Part shown: positions 18,862-31,205 of the stretch, in pieces
Position numbering within the stretch: the stretch's first letter is position 1
How the letters are laid out: each line of letters opens with the position of its first letter
Assembly: GCA_009602725.1 (NCBI GenBank)
Contig: WELB01000205.1
Span: forward strand, 65,374-108,645
Direction: 5' to 3'
Source of the DNA: Spirogloea muscicola
Taxonomy: Eukaryota > Streptophyta > Zygnematophyceae > Spirogloeales > Spirogloeaceae
DNA: 43,272 bases
Position numbers and translations under genes: made by a program
Notes under the pieces: model-generated
Seen by the model: only the letters and a program-made list of their open reading frames with translations
Database searches by the model: none
What the model was told of the DNA's origin: nothing

Positions 18862-21005
18862 TCAGTAATAAATTGTGAGCGTCCTGTGGTGGTTTTTCAT
18901 GGCAGTCCTGCTTTGTAAGCCACAGGACCACAGCCACCAGTCGACTTGCACGCTTAGAACCTGTCGGCAGATGAGGACGTGGTCAGAACAGCAGCAGGAG
19001 CTAACAACATTTAGAAGCATCTTCCTTTCTCCACGAGCACGGCTGAATAAGCGCACGGCTACAGTTGCTTTTCAAACTCAAAACACCATAATCCTGCTTT
19101 CGATCGTGAGTGAAAATTGAAAGTGCTGGTGGACAAGTGGCCTGGATATCTACCACTTGGTTGTTGTAAAGCGTGAGGAGCTTCCTTAGTTTCTCAACAG
19201 CATCCACAGTGCATGCTCGTACCTCAACCTCTTCTTCTGAGCCTGAAGCAAGCAGATAAAATACAAGGGATTGATAAAGGGCAGACCTTGACATCTCTCA
19301 CATGCGAGTACTCTTAGGTCATGTGGCACAACCACGAATATGCTTATACAATAAAGGTAGTGGTGAGATACAGCGGGTCTGACCTGCTGGCACCAGCAAC
19401 TTGTTATCAATTTGAGCAGCTAGCCTGTCATCGTAGATGAGGACTCCCCACTCCCTAAGGATGGCGGGAACGAGGTAGTCCGCGAACATGGTCAAATCCT
19501 CCATGTTACTGAATTTACCAAGTCCATCTCCTCTGAACGCCTCCCAAATGTCACCCACAAAAATTTGGGCACGTTTATACAGGGCAATCTGTTGGCCCTT
19601 GTACACTGAGTGATCCTGGAAGCCTGCGGACAAAGTGGCAAGAGGTAACAGGTCCTGTGAGCACTGAATGAGCAGGGTCCTCTGCGAACCTGACCAGTTT
19701 TTGAGGAGGCTGACCTGCAAAAGAGCGGGTAACTAGGTCCACAAGGGCTGGAGCACTGCCATTGGCGGCCTGAAGGAGGTTCACCGCCTCCCCATTGTAC
19801 GCTCTCTGAAGCTCAAGCCCCACCTGGCCCCCAACTAGCAATCTGTCAACCATAATCCTCAGCTTTAGAAGCCACAACATCCCTTGGTGGCCAGACGTTA
19901 GCATGCGGGTGATAAGAGTAAGTCATCAAACCTCTTGCAGGAGACGGGCTCGTTCATCCTCCAAAGGTAGCGGCTTTGACCATTGCAACAGTCTGCGCAG
20001 GGATGGACCTGCCAATACAAGCCATGTGTCCAATACCAACAGTAAGCAACCTGCTAAGCTGAAACGCTGTGCGATGGAATATTGATCATGAACGAATTGA
20101 TCACATCTCAGTCGAGATCACAGAGCAGTTGTGTTCGAAGATCCAGCACAAGATGTGATCAGAGTGTGGGAGAGGCTCTGCAGCTGATCCACCTTGTGCT
20201 CGCCTGAACTGGTGTAAGATGGGTTGAGAGAGCAGACTTAAGCATCCACATCGATCTTGCAGTGCTTGGACTGAAGCATGTCACAAGGGTGCAAAGTGTT
20301 CAGCTCGGAGCAGACCGTCGTACTCCACTAAGCGGTGCGCGTCAAGAGCGTGGGCGTCTCTTTCCAAGGCGCGTGTCAGACCACGGGCCAGGTGTTCATA
20401 CTGAAGCTCCTCGTCTGTCACACAAGCAAGGGGTTCTTCGCTCAGAGGTGGTTGATGCAAGGCCAATTCGGACAAGGTTTTACGTCCGACTTCCCGGCAT
20501 CACCTGCTGCTTGGGGCAAGCATCATTAGCAATCAGCAGGAGCACTTGATTGCACCTGGCCAGAAGCAGAAGTTGAGGGCGTCCAGGACCAGGATGTACT
20601 GGACGGTGAGGGGCCCTCCGTCGCGGAAGTGGATGCCCTCAAAGTCCCACTCCACCATGGGGACGTTGCCCTTCATGCCCAGCGCCACCTTCTCAATGGC
20701 TGCAGGGAGCGGCCAGACGTCAGCCACACCTGCAGCACGTCGTCCTTGCCGGCCCTTTGGCGCCGCTCCGAGGAGCGCGTTGCGGCTGCCAACGAGAAGC
20801 AGCTGTGGTTGTCGACGTCGAATGGCTCGGTCGCCGGCCGCTCACCGGTGTCGTCGATGCGTACATGAGTGGCCTGCGAGGCCACCCAGGCGCAGCCCCG
20901 GCGCACGGAGGCGAGCGCCCCACGGCCACCCGGCGCGCGCAGGACACCGGGCCCGGCGGCGACGGCGGCGGCGGTGCCGTCGCGCGATGTTGGGGCGGCC
21001 GCCAT
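18862..21005 (-). CDS. QNG1: Queuosine salvage glycosylase (QNG1/DUF2419 family), 8 exons, 337 aa
   Basis: Family role: releases queuine base from queuosine 5'-phosphate so that it can be reused for the wobble-34 Q modification of tRNA. Exons (minus): 20846-21005, 20556-20699, 20316-20414, 19932-20008, 19715-19823, 19384-19623, 19157-19242, 18862-18960; every junction keeps frame. Motifs in order: CAWVASQATHVRIDD, YILVLDALNFCFWPDEE, YEHLARGLTRALERD, LPLEDERARLLQEVG, YKGQQIALYKRAQIFVGDIW, FSNMEDLTMFADYLVPAILR, EVEVRACTVDAVEKLR, and the C-terminal VDWWLWSCG ending TLTIYY. Length equals the usual ~340 residues. The start is the ATG at 21005 in the context GTAGCCATGG; the first 35 residues are Ala/Gly-rich and not conserved. 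An N at 21015 lies just upstream. Divergent from the PPOX gene. Looks intact. Confidence 0.94.
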
Positions 21006-21432
21006 GGCTACTGANCGCCGCCGCCGTCGCCGCCGTTGCCGCCGCGCGGCAGCGGCTGCTGGCGCAGCGGCCTCCCTTCCGCTATGGACCAAGACGCGGC
21101 TACGTCGCCCTATGCAGGTGCCGTGCTCGCTGGTCGTTGAGCAGGTCCCGGCCAGCTGACAGGCTGCTGGCCGAGCCGTCCCCTCCACCGCTCGACGTCC
21201 CTCCATGCTGCGCTCCTGCCTACCCTGTCGACCAGCTGCACTCGCTGGTGCCATTGCTCAGCTGACCTCCAGTGACTTGTGGTCAGCTGTGCTCACGAAA
21301 GGCTCGTCCTTTGCATCGTGAGCTTTTAGACGAGACTGCTGAGGTTGCCGTCCAGGATTGACTGAGTCTCGGCTGTCATTAAGGTTACACATGTAGCGGC
21401 TGCTCTTTTAAGTGCTAGCTTCTGAAGAACCC
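21006..21432. promoter_or_regulatory. Shared 5' region between QNG1 and PPOX
   Basis: These 427 bases separate two divergently transcribed, intact genes, so both promoters must lie here or within the first exons. The half near QNG1 is very GC-rich, with CCG repeats at 21016-21045. The half near PPOX is closer to even composition. An in-frame TAA at 21409-21411 bounds the PPOX start. I identify no specific element. Confidence 0.5.
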
Positions 21433-24400
21433 ATGCCTGAGTGGGGTCTTCTCCATCAATTCTGCTTATCTGCAGTTGCTACCCTAGGCTCTGTTGCAGT
21501 CATAGGCGCAGGTGTGAGGTAAGCATTCACACCTGCACCCAAGATCGTGACAAAGCCATCTGTAGAGTCCACATTGTCTCCGTGTGTAAGTTGTCCTGGC
21601 ATAAGAAGATGCTCTGATGATAAGTCATCTACAAGCAATCATACTGGTGAATGCTTGGCTGTTTCCAGTGGCCTGACTGCTGCATACCGCCTGAAGAAGG
21701 AAGGGGCAAGGGTCACTGTCTTTGATGCTGCCAGCAAGGAAGGGGGCAAGCTGCGGACCTATAGGGCCAATGGATACACTTGGGAACTCGGCGCAAATAC
21801 CATGGTACTGTCTGCCCCTCCTTGCAAGCTTGCACTGTGCTCGCTGTCTGTGCTACTGCATCAAGCATTTGTGCTTCACACGAGGACGATTGCACTGTAA
21901 AAGCCAAGCTGCAAGAACCAGTAAGGATGTGGCTGCTCGCTGGCTGTATAGCCGGCCATCTTCTCACCGGCCATCTTCCCTGAATCTTGTAAGAAAGGTG
22001 CTGCAGTCAGGTCAAATCAATGCAGGCGACTGTAACATCTCGGCCTGTTGTTGTCTGACCAAGAGGTCTACCATTCCTATCAAAGTTGTTGCAGCATGCT
22101 AGTAGCCAATCCATTCAATCTGGCCTTAATCACGAGCCCTTCTGTTGATAGGACTGCAGACAGAGAACGATGACATTGTTGGGCAAGTGATTGATGAGCT
22201 GCAGTTGAACAAGAAGCGCCTCTTTGTGCGCCTTTCAAGTACTTGACACTAATAGTGATGGTAGTTTGTTTATCAAGTAGAAGTGCCGTTATTTCCTGCG
22301 AAATTAAAGATTCACAACGTGACAGCAAACGACCAGAGCAGAAGCCAACATCCACCAGCAACGTATTGCAGGTTTTCAGTTTGAGGGGGATGAGCATCTT
22401 GTTGACTTGACGTCATCTTCTTGCAATGTGGGTGCAGCCATTGCAACAGAATAAACGATACATAGCTAAGAATGGTTCTCCTGAGCAAGTAGGCTACTCA
22501 AGTCTCTTGCTACTTGCCTGCAGCTGTTGGTTCACCAACAAGGACTAGGGACTGCACCTCCTTTGCAGCTAATGCTACATCTGTGCAGTACCAACCTGAT
22601 AGTAGCAATCTTCCTTCTTGTCAGCTACCTTCAGATCCAATTTCCTTCTTGTCTACAAGGCTTCTATCTGGACGAGCCAAGGTCAGCTTCTCCTCGTCTA
22701 GACATGTGCAACATTTATGCAGAAGAATAGAGACTTTCTATTCCACAGGAGCTACAAGCATTGCCAAAAGACATAGTCATTATTATGGTTGTGGGCTTAT
22801 CAGTATTGCTCAGGCACTGACATAGCAGAGATATGGCCTGCAAGGGTCTGTTATTCTGCGTTGGCTAAGTTCAAGCTTCCTCTGACACGTAAGGTTGCAG
22901 CTTCGGATGCTGGCAGAGCCCCTTGTGTGGAAACGCTTGCTGAAGAACGAAGACTCCCCTGTAAAAGATGAGAGGTCAGTATAAACGAGTGGAGAGTGCT
23001 GCAAATCTGTGAATAACTGCCCTCAACATCAAAGTAACAATCTTTCCAGTGATCTCTTGCTTAGCCGTGCATTATTTGCTTATCTTGCTTTGCTATACAT
23101 AAAACTGGTATTCCATTACACAGTGTTGGGAGCTTCTTGGAACGTCATATTGGTAGGGAGGTAAGCCCTGCCTCTGGCAGAGGCCATTGTCAATTTAAGT
23201 TCATCAGTGCATAAGGCCTCTTACGTTTTATTCTTCAGCCAAACATGTCACATGCCTTGGAGTTGATGCCAAAGTGGAGAGTAGCTACTGATGACAAGCA
23301 AGGGGCTATGATAGAATCAACTAACGTGTGTCCAGACTAACTATTCACCTTTGGAGCAATGCAGCCTGTTGACTATCTAGTGGATCCTTTTGTAGCTGGC
23401 ACCTCGGGATCAGACCCAGACTCACTTTCGGTCAGTACGAAGACAGATGAAAATGAAGTACGCAGGTTCTTATGAAAGTGACAGCCATGTTGTATCTGAC
23501 AAGTCTATGTGAAGACTCCCATGGTCAATTGAGTGTGTGTATGGCAGCACATGAGTATAGAGTTCTTGTGTTGGTCTTGGGCAGGTGCGCCATGCTTTCC
23601 CAAGTCTATGGGAGCTTGAGCAGAGGTGCTCTCTCCTCTGAATCCGAACAAAAACTAAGGAATTGATGCATCAAGTGCCCTGTGTCTGAGGCAACTATGC
23701 TTGTCCTGCTCTGGCCTACACTTTGTCACATCAGTATGTGCATGTAGCATTCAGGAATGGGCTATTTGTGACAAGGACTGGTCCTGCCTGCTAGGCATGG
23801 GTCCCTGGTCGTTGGCGCCATCAAGTCCATATTCTCTCAGAAAAATAGCAAGAAGAAAAATCTTGAAGTTGAGGGAGATGGCAGCATCGCAGTTGAGCCT
23901 ATCAGACGCAAGCGAGTGCGTGGCTCTTTCTCCTTCTTTGGTGGCATGCAGGTAAATGTGGCTGCTTCACTGAAGAATCACCTGATACCATTGTCGTAAG
24001 GTTGATGAGGCATATTTGGCCGTTGAGTTACTGCAGGCAATGTTGCGAAGGACAACTATGTCCTTCTCACATACTTTGTCCTACCGCCTGGATACGGTGT
24101 GCAGACCTTGACAACGGCACTTGCAGAAAGGATTGGACAAGAGGCCCTGAGATTGGGCTGCCCTGTGCATGATCTCACATGTTCACAGCAAGAGAATCCT
24201 GCTCGCAGCAGTTGGGCTGTCTCTTTCTCTTCACCCAACAGTTCAGAAAGGCAGAGCCAGCGCTTTGATGCTGTCCTGATGACAGTAAGTTCTCCATGAA
24301 TGTTATTGTCACCATGCAGGGGACTTGGTGGAGTTGACATTCTTCCTATGTGGTGGTATATTAGTTAATCTGGGCAAGGTGGTGGAAATTAGAGACAGTT

Positions 24401-25894
24401 ACTTGTATATGTTTAATTGCTTGTCCATCTTTACTTTTGCAGGCACCGCTGCACAGCCTGCGGGATATTAGCACTTTCAGAGATGGTCAACCTTACACCT
24501 TGTCCAGGATGCCAGAGGTCAGCCTTGCTGTTAATCTTGTCTGAAGCAGGATGGTCCAGCTCAGCTCACAATGCTCACAGGCCTTAAGCAGCTGCCTCTC
24601 AGATGTCTTTTCACGGGCATCACTCTGCTTCTCATCATCCTTCTGAATCTCATCATTGGAGCAGACTGACGCCGTTCAGTGGAATGGCTTTCTTGCAGCT
24701 CTTGTGCTTCTTAAGTGCTTGGTGCGCAGCACTGACTGCTCATGTAAAGGCTCATGCTGAGGTGTGCAGGTCACGTACCAGCCCATGTCAGTCATGATCA
24801 ATGCTTTCAGAGCAGAGGATGTGAAGCGTCCGCTGCCAGGCTTTGGTCTTCTGGTGCCAGCTAAGGAGCAGAGCCTTGGTCTTCGTACCCTTGGTACACA
24901 CTTGAGGACTTTCTCGTCATTCAGATCAACGTGCTGTGTACAAGTGAAGTGCAGAGTCGCAGATTTCATATCTCCCATATTCGGGAAGAATAACGATTTA
25001 TGTGCTCATCTTCACATGCAGGCACAATATTCTCATCCTTCATGTTCCCAGACAGGGCCCCAGCAGATGACGTGCTATTCACCACTTTCATTGGTGGTAG
25101 TCGTGCCCGCGAGCTTGCTTCAAGCTCCATGTATGTGAGCTGGCACCAAGTGGTTCTTGCTTCACCAACAGCTGCTCCTTGTTAAAACCTCTCATTTGTA
25201 CCAGGCTGTAGTTCATAGGCAACTGGCCACCTTAGCCAGTTCTGTCCTTTTGACATCAGGGATGAGCTGCAGCAAGTTGCCCTCCATGACCTGAAGCAGC
25301 TACTGGGCGTAGATGGGCTGCCAAAGTTCACAAGGTATGACAACTTACACTCCATGTGATTCAAAAAAAAACAAGGCTGACAATCTAGTCTCCATGAGTC
25401 ATTCACATTAAGCTGTGAGATGTGCCATACGTAGAAGTCGACAGAGCGACTGACAATTTGGCGAAAGATCTCCTTACACAAGACCGCCGGCAATTTCGTC
25501 TCTTCCCACATTCCAGGCACGTTTACTGGAAGCAAGCTTTTCCACAATACTCGAGAGATTATGATAAGGTGTTGACTTTCATCAACAAACTGGAGGATGA
25601 TCTCCCAGGCTTTCATTACGCAGGTGACAAATTATGCACTGGTTGTAAATGTTGAGTGGCTGTCTGGTCTCCAAGTGGTGGTTACTGCACACTTACATGT
25701 GCAGTAATGAGGCGCATCTGTGTAACCTGTGTCACACCTCAGGTAACCACAGGGGAGGTCTGGCAGTTGGCAGCAGTTTGAGCTCTGGGTATGAGGCTGC
25801 TGGTGCCATCGTGTCACACCTCAAGTCCTCTGGCGGGACCAGAACATTCACCATGGCAGCGCTTTGTGCTCCAGAGCACATGCAATTTGTCTGA
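21433..25894 (+). CDS. PPOX: Protoporphyrinogen oxidase, 17 exons, 530 aa
   Basis: Family role: FAD-dependent oxidation of protoporphyrinogen IX to protoporphyrin IX, the last common step to heme and chlorophyll. Exons: 21433-21518, 21669-21804, 22160-22225, 22438-22488, 22625-22681, 22901-22974, 23124-23160, 23365-23430, 23585-23625, 23795-23951, 24105-24284, 24443-24517, 24770-24893, 25022-25130, 25260-25334, 25517-25623, 25743-25894; all phases close. Motifs: dinucleotide fold [122 protein letters not shown], and the C-terminal FAD site [20 protein letters not shown]. The pattern is closest to plant PPOX2 (mitochondrial type). Only about 20 residues precede the FAD fold. The start is the first ATG after an in-frame TAA. 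Looks intact. Confidence 0.95.
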
Positions 25895-27095
25895 TTCAGT
25901 CTGAAGGACTTAGCCATGCTATTGCTTTAGTTGTGCTGTACCTGCTCAGGTTGTCAACTCCCAGGGCATCATCAAGATGTCACCTTACAGTCATAGTCAT
26001 TATGGATTTGCCAGGGCTCCAATGCTTATGCACAGATACTTACTGTGTACAGTATCGAATGCCCAATTTCTGCACTGCATAGATGCTGGCTACCTGTGCA
26101 GTATCAAAAACTCACTTCTGTGGCTGTCCATCTGATGGTGCATTGACGCATCTATGGCTGTCCACCAGGTGGTGCATTGACAATCTGATGTTAAATTCGA
26201 TCTGCATGTCAGGAGTGGAGGGCAATTGAGACTGGTTGATGGCTAAGAAGACGCGCTTTGGTTCCAAGTGTCAGTCTGTGCTACATGTGAAGATACAGCA
26301 TAGTAGGACTTTGTCAAAGTTTGAGATTCTATGGGATGAAAGTTTCATGTCTCTGCGCTCTGTTGATACTCATTAGGCTTGCCATTCATGGCCGTAGACT
26401 TTTATCTCAACCACAAGGCTTGCTTTACTGGATAGTTGCGAAGGTCGTGAAATGAGCAAATGAAAGGCAATCGTTTGAAATATTTGACAGGTGGTGGAAA
26501 GGCCGCATGAGCAGCTGTTTGAGCCAACAGAGCTCAGCGGCAGCATGGTCACACAACGAGCACAGTGCAGTCCTCTACTTTCCTTGCTGCATCTGTCATA
26601 CTTTACCTACTTAAGTCAGCCACGCATGTGATAGCGCGCCAACAATATCAATGTGTTCCTCTGGACTTCACAGACCCACTAAGCAGCCCCATATGGCATC
26701 ATGTGACGCTGAGGACCTCGCCTGCAGCCATTGGCTGGCTAGTGCAGCTAATCTTATATCCTACTTTTTGTGACTCGATGCACGGTGCTCTGGCCACCAC
26801 TCACAAGGAAGAGGCAGGCGCTGACGAGAGCACCAGACCCATCCTTCTGGAGGTGGCACATGCATCTTAATCCTTAGCAGCATCATGTGCAGCGCCAAGC
26901 TCCTGGCCTTGCATCATCTTCTCCTCTTGGGGACAGGACCTGCCTTGTCCGGCAGGTCAAGAGCAGTCAGCACAGCTTGCTGCAGACACTAGGTGCTCCA
27001 TGAGTGCCGAGAGTGGGTATAAGTCACAAGTGCTGCCAACAGTTATCCACCGAGCAATGGACTTCAGAGCGCTCGCGCTTGGCTGCTAGTCATTG
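25895..27095. other. Convergent 3' flanks of PPOX and HD-Zip
   Basis: No recognised gene. The two genes converge here. A short degenerate direct repeat (TGGCTGTCCAYCWGRTGGTGCATTGAC) lies near 26118-26181. A 101-codon ORF at 26565-26870 matches nothing I know. Confidence 0.4.
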
Positions 27096-28727
27096 CTAAG
27101 GTGGGGGTGAAGGCGGCAAGAGGCGCAAGGGTGTGGACGATGGCCCATGGGTGGTGGGCACAAGTCGCGGCGCTGTGGCGGCAGTTGCACCAGGAAGGGG
27201 TCCCAGCTCACTAGCCTGCCCGAGATGCTGGCAGGACGGGCACAGTGTGATCATCACTTGATGCTGCACCGTAGCTGGCGGCTGCTGCGGCAGAAGCTGT
27301 GGCAAGGCCTGCTGACGCGCCTCCTGAGAGAAGGCAGTAGAGAGAGAGCAATCATCAGCTTCAGCTGTCAACCTGCCGAAACGGAGGTGCTCACCCAATA
27401 CAACATGCTGCACCCAATAAGACATGCTGCACAAAGCGCAACGTGCCTAAGAGGCGTGCAATCCGAGCCCACCTCGAGTAGGTTCTGCAGTCGCCAATTC
27501 TCAGCCATCAGCGCCTCGCAGTGCTGCCGCAGCGCCTCGCGGTCAGCCTCAGTCTGCTTCACCTTCGTGCGTGCACGTCGGTTCTGCAACTCGAGCAGCC
27601 AGTCAGAGACCGTTGCTCTGTCAGCAATTTGGATTGTGAATGCAGTTTGTCTCAGAAGTGCTGCCAACCGGTGGTCTTCGCACGTTAAAAGGGCAAGAAG
27701 GGTCGCCCATACCTGGAACCAGACCTCGACCTGCCTGATGCGAACACCGAGCTGGGCGGCGAGCGCGCCCTTGTGCTTGGGCGTCAATCGCTGGTGCTTC
27801 TGGTAGATGTCTTCCAGCACCGCAAACTGGTCCTTGGTGAGCCGCAGCTTCTTGCGGAATGCAGCCGCGCTGCCGCCCTCGTCCTCGCCGTCGCCATCCT
27901 CCTCGCCGCTGGCCTCCAGCTCGTCCCTGCCAGCCGCACGCTAGCTGGGAGCCTGAGCACCTGTAGCACGAGCTTATGGGCACGAGCAGTGCTGCCCTAC
28001 AAAAGCACACGCTTGCCAGCACACACACCTGGCTGACGTGGTTGATGTGCCTGCGGGGCTGGTGACGGAGCTAATGGCAGCCACATGCCCAGCAGCATTG
28101 GAGGGCGCCGGAGTGTGAGGTTGGTCGCCGACGGCATTCCCTTCCTCGAGCTTGGGCAGCGTCAACTGACCGAGAAATGACGGCAGTCTGCCCTGGCCGG
28201 CAATGCCCGGGTGGCCGGGCAAGAGCTGAAGCCGCTGCGCCCCCTCTGCCTGGGGGCTGCTCGAGGGGCTGCTGCCGAGTGCCGCTGTCCCAAACACCGG
28301 CAGCGACGATGGCGGCGGCGGCGGCGGCGGCGGCAGTGGCGGCTGTGGCAGCCGCAGCTCCCGGAGGTACTCCCAGGGAAGGCCGCCGGCGGCGGCGACG
28401 GCGGCGACGGTCATGTCGTGCTGCTGGTAGGTGAGCAGCGCGGAGGGCGCGGACATGTCCTTGGCGGCGCTCTTGCTGGGCGACGACGACCCCCCGCCGC
28501 TGTTGCTCAGGCTCTGCGACCACGTGCTGAGGCCGAGCGACAGCGTGTCGGGGTCCAGCGGCCGCAGGTCCAGCGTCAGGAACGACGCCTTGTTGAGGTG
28601 GTGGTGCGCGCCGCTGCCGCCGCCGCCGTCGCCGTGCCGGCCGAAGCCGCCGCTGCTGCCGCCACCTCCGCCGCCGCTGCCGCTGCCGCTGCAGCTGCGC
28701 TGGACCTGCTGCGACGCTGGTGGGGCT
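27096..28727 (-). CDS. Class II HD-Zip transcription factor, 5' end lost in assembly gap
   Basis: Family role: nuclear DNA-binding homeodomain/leucine-zipper dimer; class II members are usually repressors in light and auxin responses. Exons (minus): 28030-28727 approximately (runs into the gap; last base 28029), 27713-27926, 27473-27583, 27096-27323. The first exon is Gly/Ser/Pro-rich and holds [12 protein letters not shown], an LxLxL (EAR-type) motif as in class II N-termini. Exon 2 has [20 protein letters not shown] and RQVEVWFQ. Exon 3 has [20 protein letters not shown] and the zipper (L-x6-C/L heptads to RLQNLLE). Exon 4 has ITLCPSCQ, the class-defining CPSCE motif with Gln for Glu. The intron inside the homeodomain at WFQ|NRR is the family position. 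About 417 residues are visible; the start is unknown. Confidence 0.92.
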
Positions 28728-29237
28728 NNNNNNNNNNNNNNNNNNNNNNNNNNNNNNNNNNNNNNNNNNNNNNNNNNNNNNNNNNNNNNNNNNNNNNNNN
28801 NNNNNNNNNNNNNNNNNNNNNNNNNNNNNNNNNNNNNNNNNNNNNNNNNNNNNNNNNNNNNNNNNNNNNNNNNNNNNNNNNNNNNNNNNNNNNNNNNNNN
28901 NNNNNNNNNNNNNNNNNNNNNNNNNNNNNNNNNNNNNNNNNNNNNNNNNNNNNNNNNNNNNNNNNNNNNNNNNNNNNNNNNNNNNNNNNNNNNNNNNNNN
29001 NNNNNNNNNNNNNNNNNNNNNNNNNNNNNNNNNNNNNNNNNNNNNNNNNNNNNNNNNNNNNNNNNNNNNNNNNNNNNNNNNNNNNNNNNNNNNNNNNNNN
29101 NNNNNNNNNNNNNNNNNNNNNNNNNNNNNNNNNNNNNNNNNNNNNNNNNNNNNNNNNNNNNNNNNNNNNNNNNNNNNNNNNNNNNNNNNNNNNNNNNNNN
29201 NNNNNNNNNNNNNNNNNNNNNNNNNNNNNNNNNNNNN
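28728..29237. other. Assembly gap of 510 Ns
   Basis: A run of N interrupts the 5' part of the HD-Zip gene. Sequence on both sides is extremely GC-rich, so the true length may differ from the 510 written. Protein-coding calls that cross it are meaningless. Confidence 0.99.
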
Positions 29238-29329
29238 CGCCGCGCCCGCACACGTCCCCCCCCGCCCTCCTCCACCGCGCCCAGATGCTCCGCCGCCTCC
29301 CGCCGCCCTCGGTGGCCTCTTCTCTGCAG

Positions 29330-29680
29330 CCTCTTGCACAGCCTTTCTTCTTTGTGGCTTGGGCGCCTTCCTGGCCGTCTCGCTGCAGCGGTCGATGTCC
29401 CGCGCGCTGCACCTGCGGGCCGGCAAAGCCCTCGCTGCTGCCTCTAGCTCTGGCCAGGGGACCCACTACTTTCTTCTTCCAGGAACCTAGCGTCTCTGAC
29501 CTGAGGCTGCTTAGCAGGGGTTACTGAGTGATCCGTAGCTGCTTTGTTTCTTTGTGTGCTTGTTTTTCTTAGCGCTTCCCCTGGCCCCCTTCTCGTACTC
29601 TGTTCATTCTTTTTTGGGCTGGCTCTTCCAGCCCCTATCCTCAATGGGCGAGCACTTTCTTTCCGGCCCTCTGCACCTTG
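29330..29680 (+). mobile_element. LINE 3' end, tail subtype A
   Basis: The plus strand reads LAVSLQRSMSRALHLRAGKA, then a frame change and SVSDLRLLSRGY with a stop at 29525-29527. The subtype A tail follows, with the stem-loop GGGCTGG-CTCTT-CCAGCCC (29617-29635) and GAGCACTTTCTTTCC. It lies just upstream of the HD-Zip gene, beyond the gap. Confidence 0.8.
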
Positions 29681-30312
29681 CTCATTCTTCTCGCTGGTTT
29701 GTCGGATTGAGCCTCCTCACTCGTAACTACCGAGTGGTCCATCCTCCCCCCCTACTGCCGTAGCTTCTTCAGGCCCCTTCTTCCATTGTCCATTCTTTTT
29801 GGGTTGGCTTTGCCAGCCCCTCTTCTTCTCGCCCCTTTGTAGCTGCTAAGCGTTTTTGGCCACGCGCGCGCTGGCCGCGCTATGGCTGCTGCTTCCGGGT
29901 TTGGGCAAAGTGCCGCTTTTCCTTCTTCGAGTTACGCTGATCTTCTGTTGCTCACACGTGGATACTGAGCTTCCATCTGACTCTCCCTTTGCACCATCCC
30001 GTGTAGTCCTAGTTGTTCGGGGTCGCTGGCGCAAGTGTATCGAATGCGCCTGGCCGTCTCACTGCAGAGGTCTATGGCCCGGGCGTTGCACCTTCGTGCC
30101 GGCAGAGCCCTCGCTGCTGCCTCTGGCTCTGGCCAGGGGACCCACTTCAACGAGCCTAGCATCTCCGACCTGCGGCTGCTTAGCAGAGGTTACTGAGTGA
30201 TGCGTAGCTGCTTTGTTTCTGTTTCTTAGCGCTTCCCCTGGCCCCCTTCTCGTATTCTGTTCATTCTTTATCGGACTGGTTTTTCCAGCCCCTCAATGGG
30301 CGAGCACTTTCT
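29681..30312 (+). mobile_element. Three chained LINE 3' ends, subtypes C, D and A
   Basis: 29690-29850: a C-type end (RIEPPHS frame; SGLSLLTRNYR in another) with a stem-loop near 29800. 29855-30010: HARAGRAMAAA-like residues ending YADLLLLTRGY, stop at 29966-29968, subtype D tail truncated. 30015-30312: QVYRMRLAVSLQRSMARALH, ending SISDLRLLSRGY (stop 30194-30196), subtype A tail and stem-loop with a shortened 3' side. Confidence 0.75.
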
Positions 30313-31205
30313 CTAGTCGTTCGCACTCAGGCTCCCTCAGACCTTGTCCATTCCTTTGGGCTGGCCTTTCCCAGCCGCCAGTCAATCTGGCCGCGCTTCT
30401 TCCCGTGCTTCGTAGTGTAGTCCTTTTTACGGCACTTCTTTCTTTGGCTTTGGACATTCTTTTTGGGCTGGCTTTGCCAGCTCTTCTTCTCTATTGGAGT
30501 AGGTCTATCTTTGGCCCCTTCGAACCGTTGTCAATTCTTTTCGGGCTGGCTTTTTACAGTCCTTGCCCACATTGGAAGTGCCACTTCTCTTCTAGACCCT
30601 CCCGTCATCTGGCCCCTTCGAACTTTCGTCAATTCTTTTCGGGCTGGCTTTTCACAGCCCTTGCCCCCATTGGGAGAGCCACTTCTTCTGGTTAGAAAAC
30701 AGAGCTCAGGAACAGGTCATCCGTATTCCTGGGCTGGCCAATTACAGCCATGGCCCTCATCCTGGAATAGTCTCTCTCTTGAAGATGTTGTTGAAGATGG
30801 TAGAGGCTGTGTAATTATGAAGTTTTTCCTTTGTGGCACCTTCTTGTGGCCTGGGATATTCTCCATTCATTTCTGGGCTGGGCTTTGCTAGCCCCTCTTC
30901 TTCTTGTGGGCTGGCTTTCCATGCTACCTAGGGTGAAGTGGTTGCCCTACATGGTACTTGCTTCGTTGTTTGTTTCAGCGCTCCTCGGCCCCTTCGGACC
31001 TTGTCAAATATCTCCGAGCTTGCTTTTCACAGCCCTCATCCCCCTTGGATGAGCTTACATTTCACTGCCCTCGCCCGCCGGGCGGTGTTTCCTATTTTCA
31101 AGTTCTTTGGACCTCTCACGAGCGAGGCCAGCCTTCCAGCAAGGGGACTGCTTTCCAGCGGCTAGTCTTTCTGGCTTGCGGATGCTGACTAGAGGTCACT
31201 AGATG
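30313..31205 (+). mobile_element. Stem-loop modules and decayed LINE end
   Basis: Modules with the stem-loop lie near 30340, 30455, 30535, 30620, 30735 and 30860, all on the plus strand. Those at 30535 and 30620 share GGGCTGGCTTTT(C/T)ACAG(C/T)CCTTGCCC. A C-terminus SGLRMLTRGH with a stop near 31199-31201 ends the island. Confidence 0.7.

Noticed and set aside
26565-26870. A 101-codon ORF between PPOX and HD-Zip
   Set aside because: No recognisable domain or conserved motif, and it lies in convergent 3' flanks. A chance ORF is the simplest reading.
27974-29426. Very long ORFs on both strands across 28728-29237
   Set aside because: They are carried by 510 Ns. Only the minus-strand frame at 28029-28727 is real, as the HD-Zip first exon.
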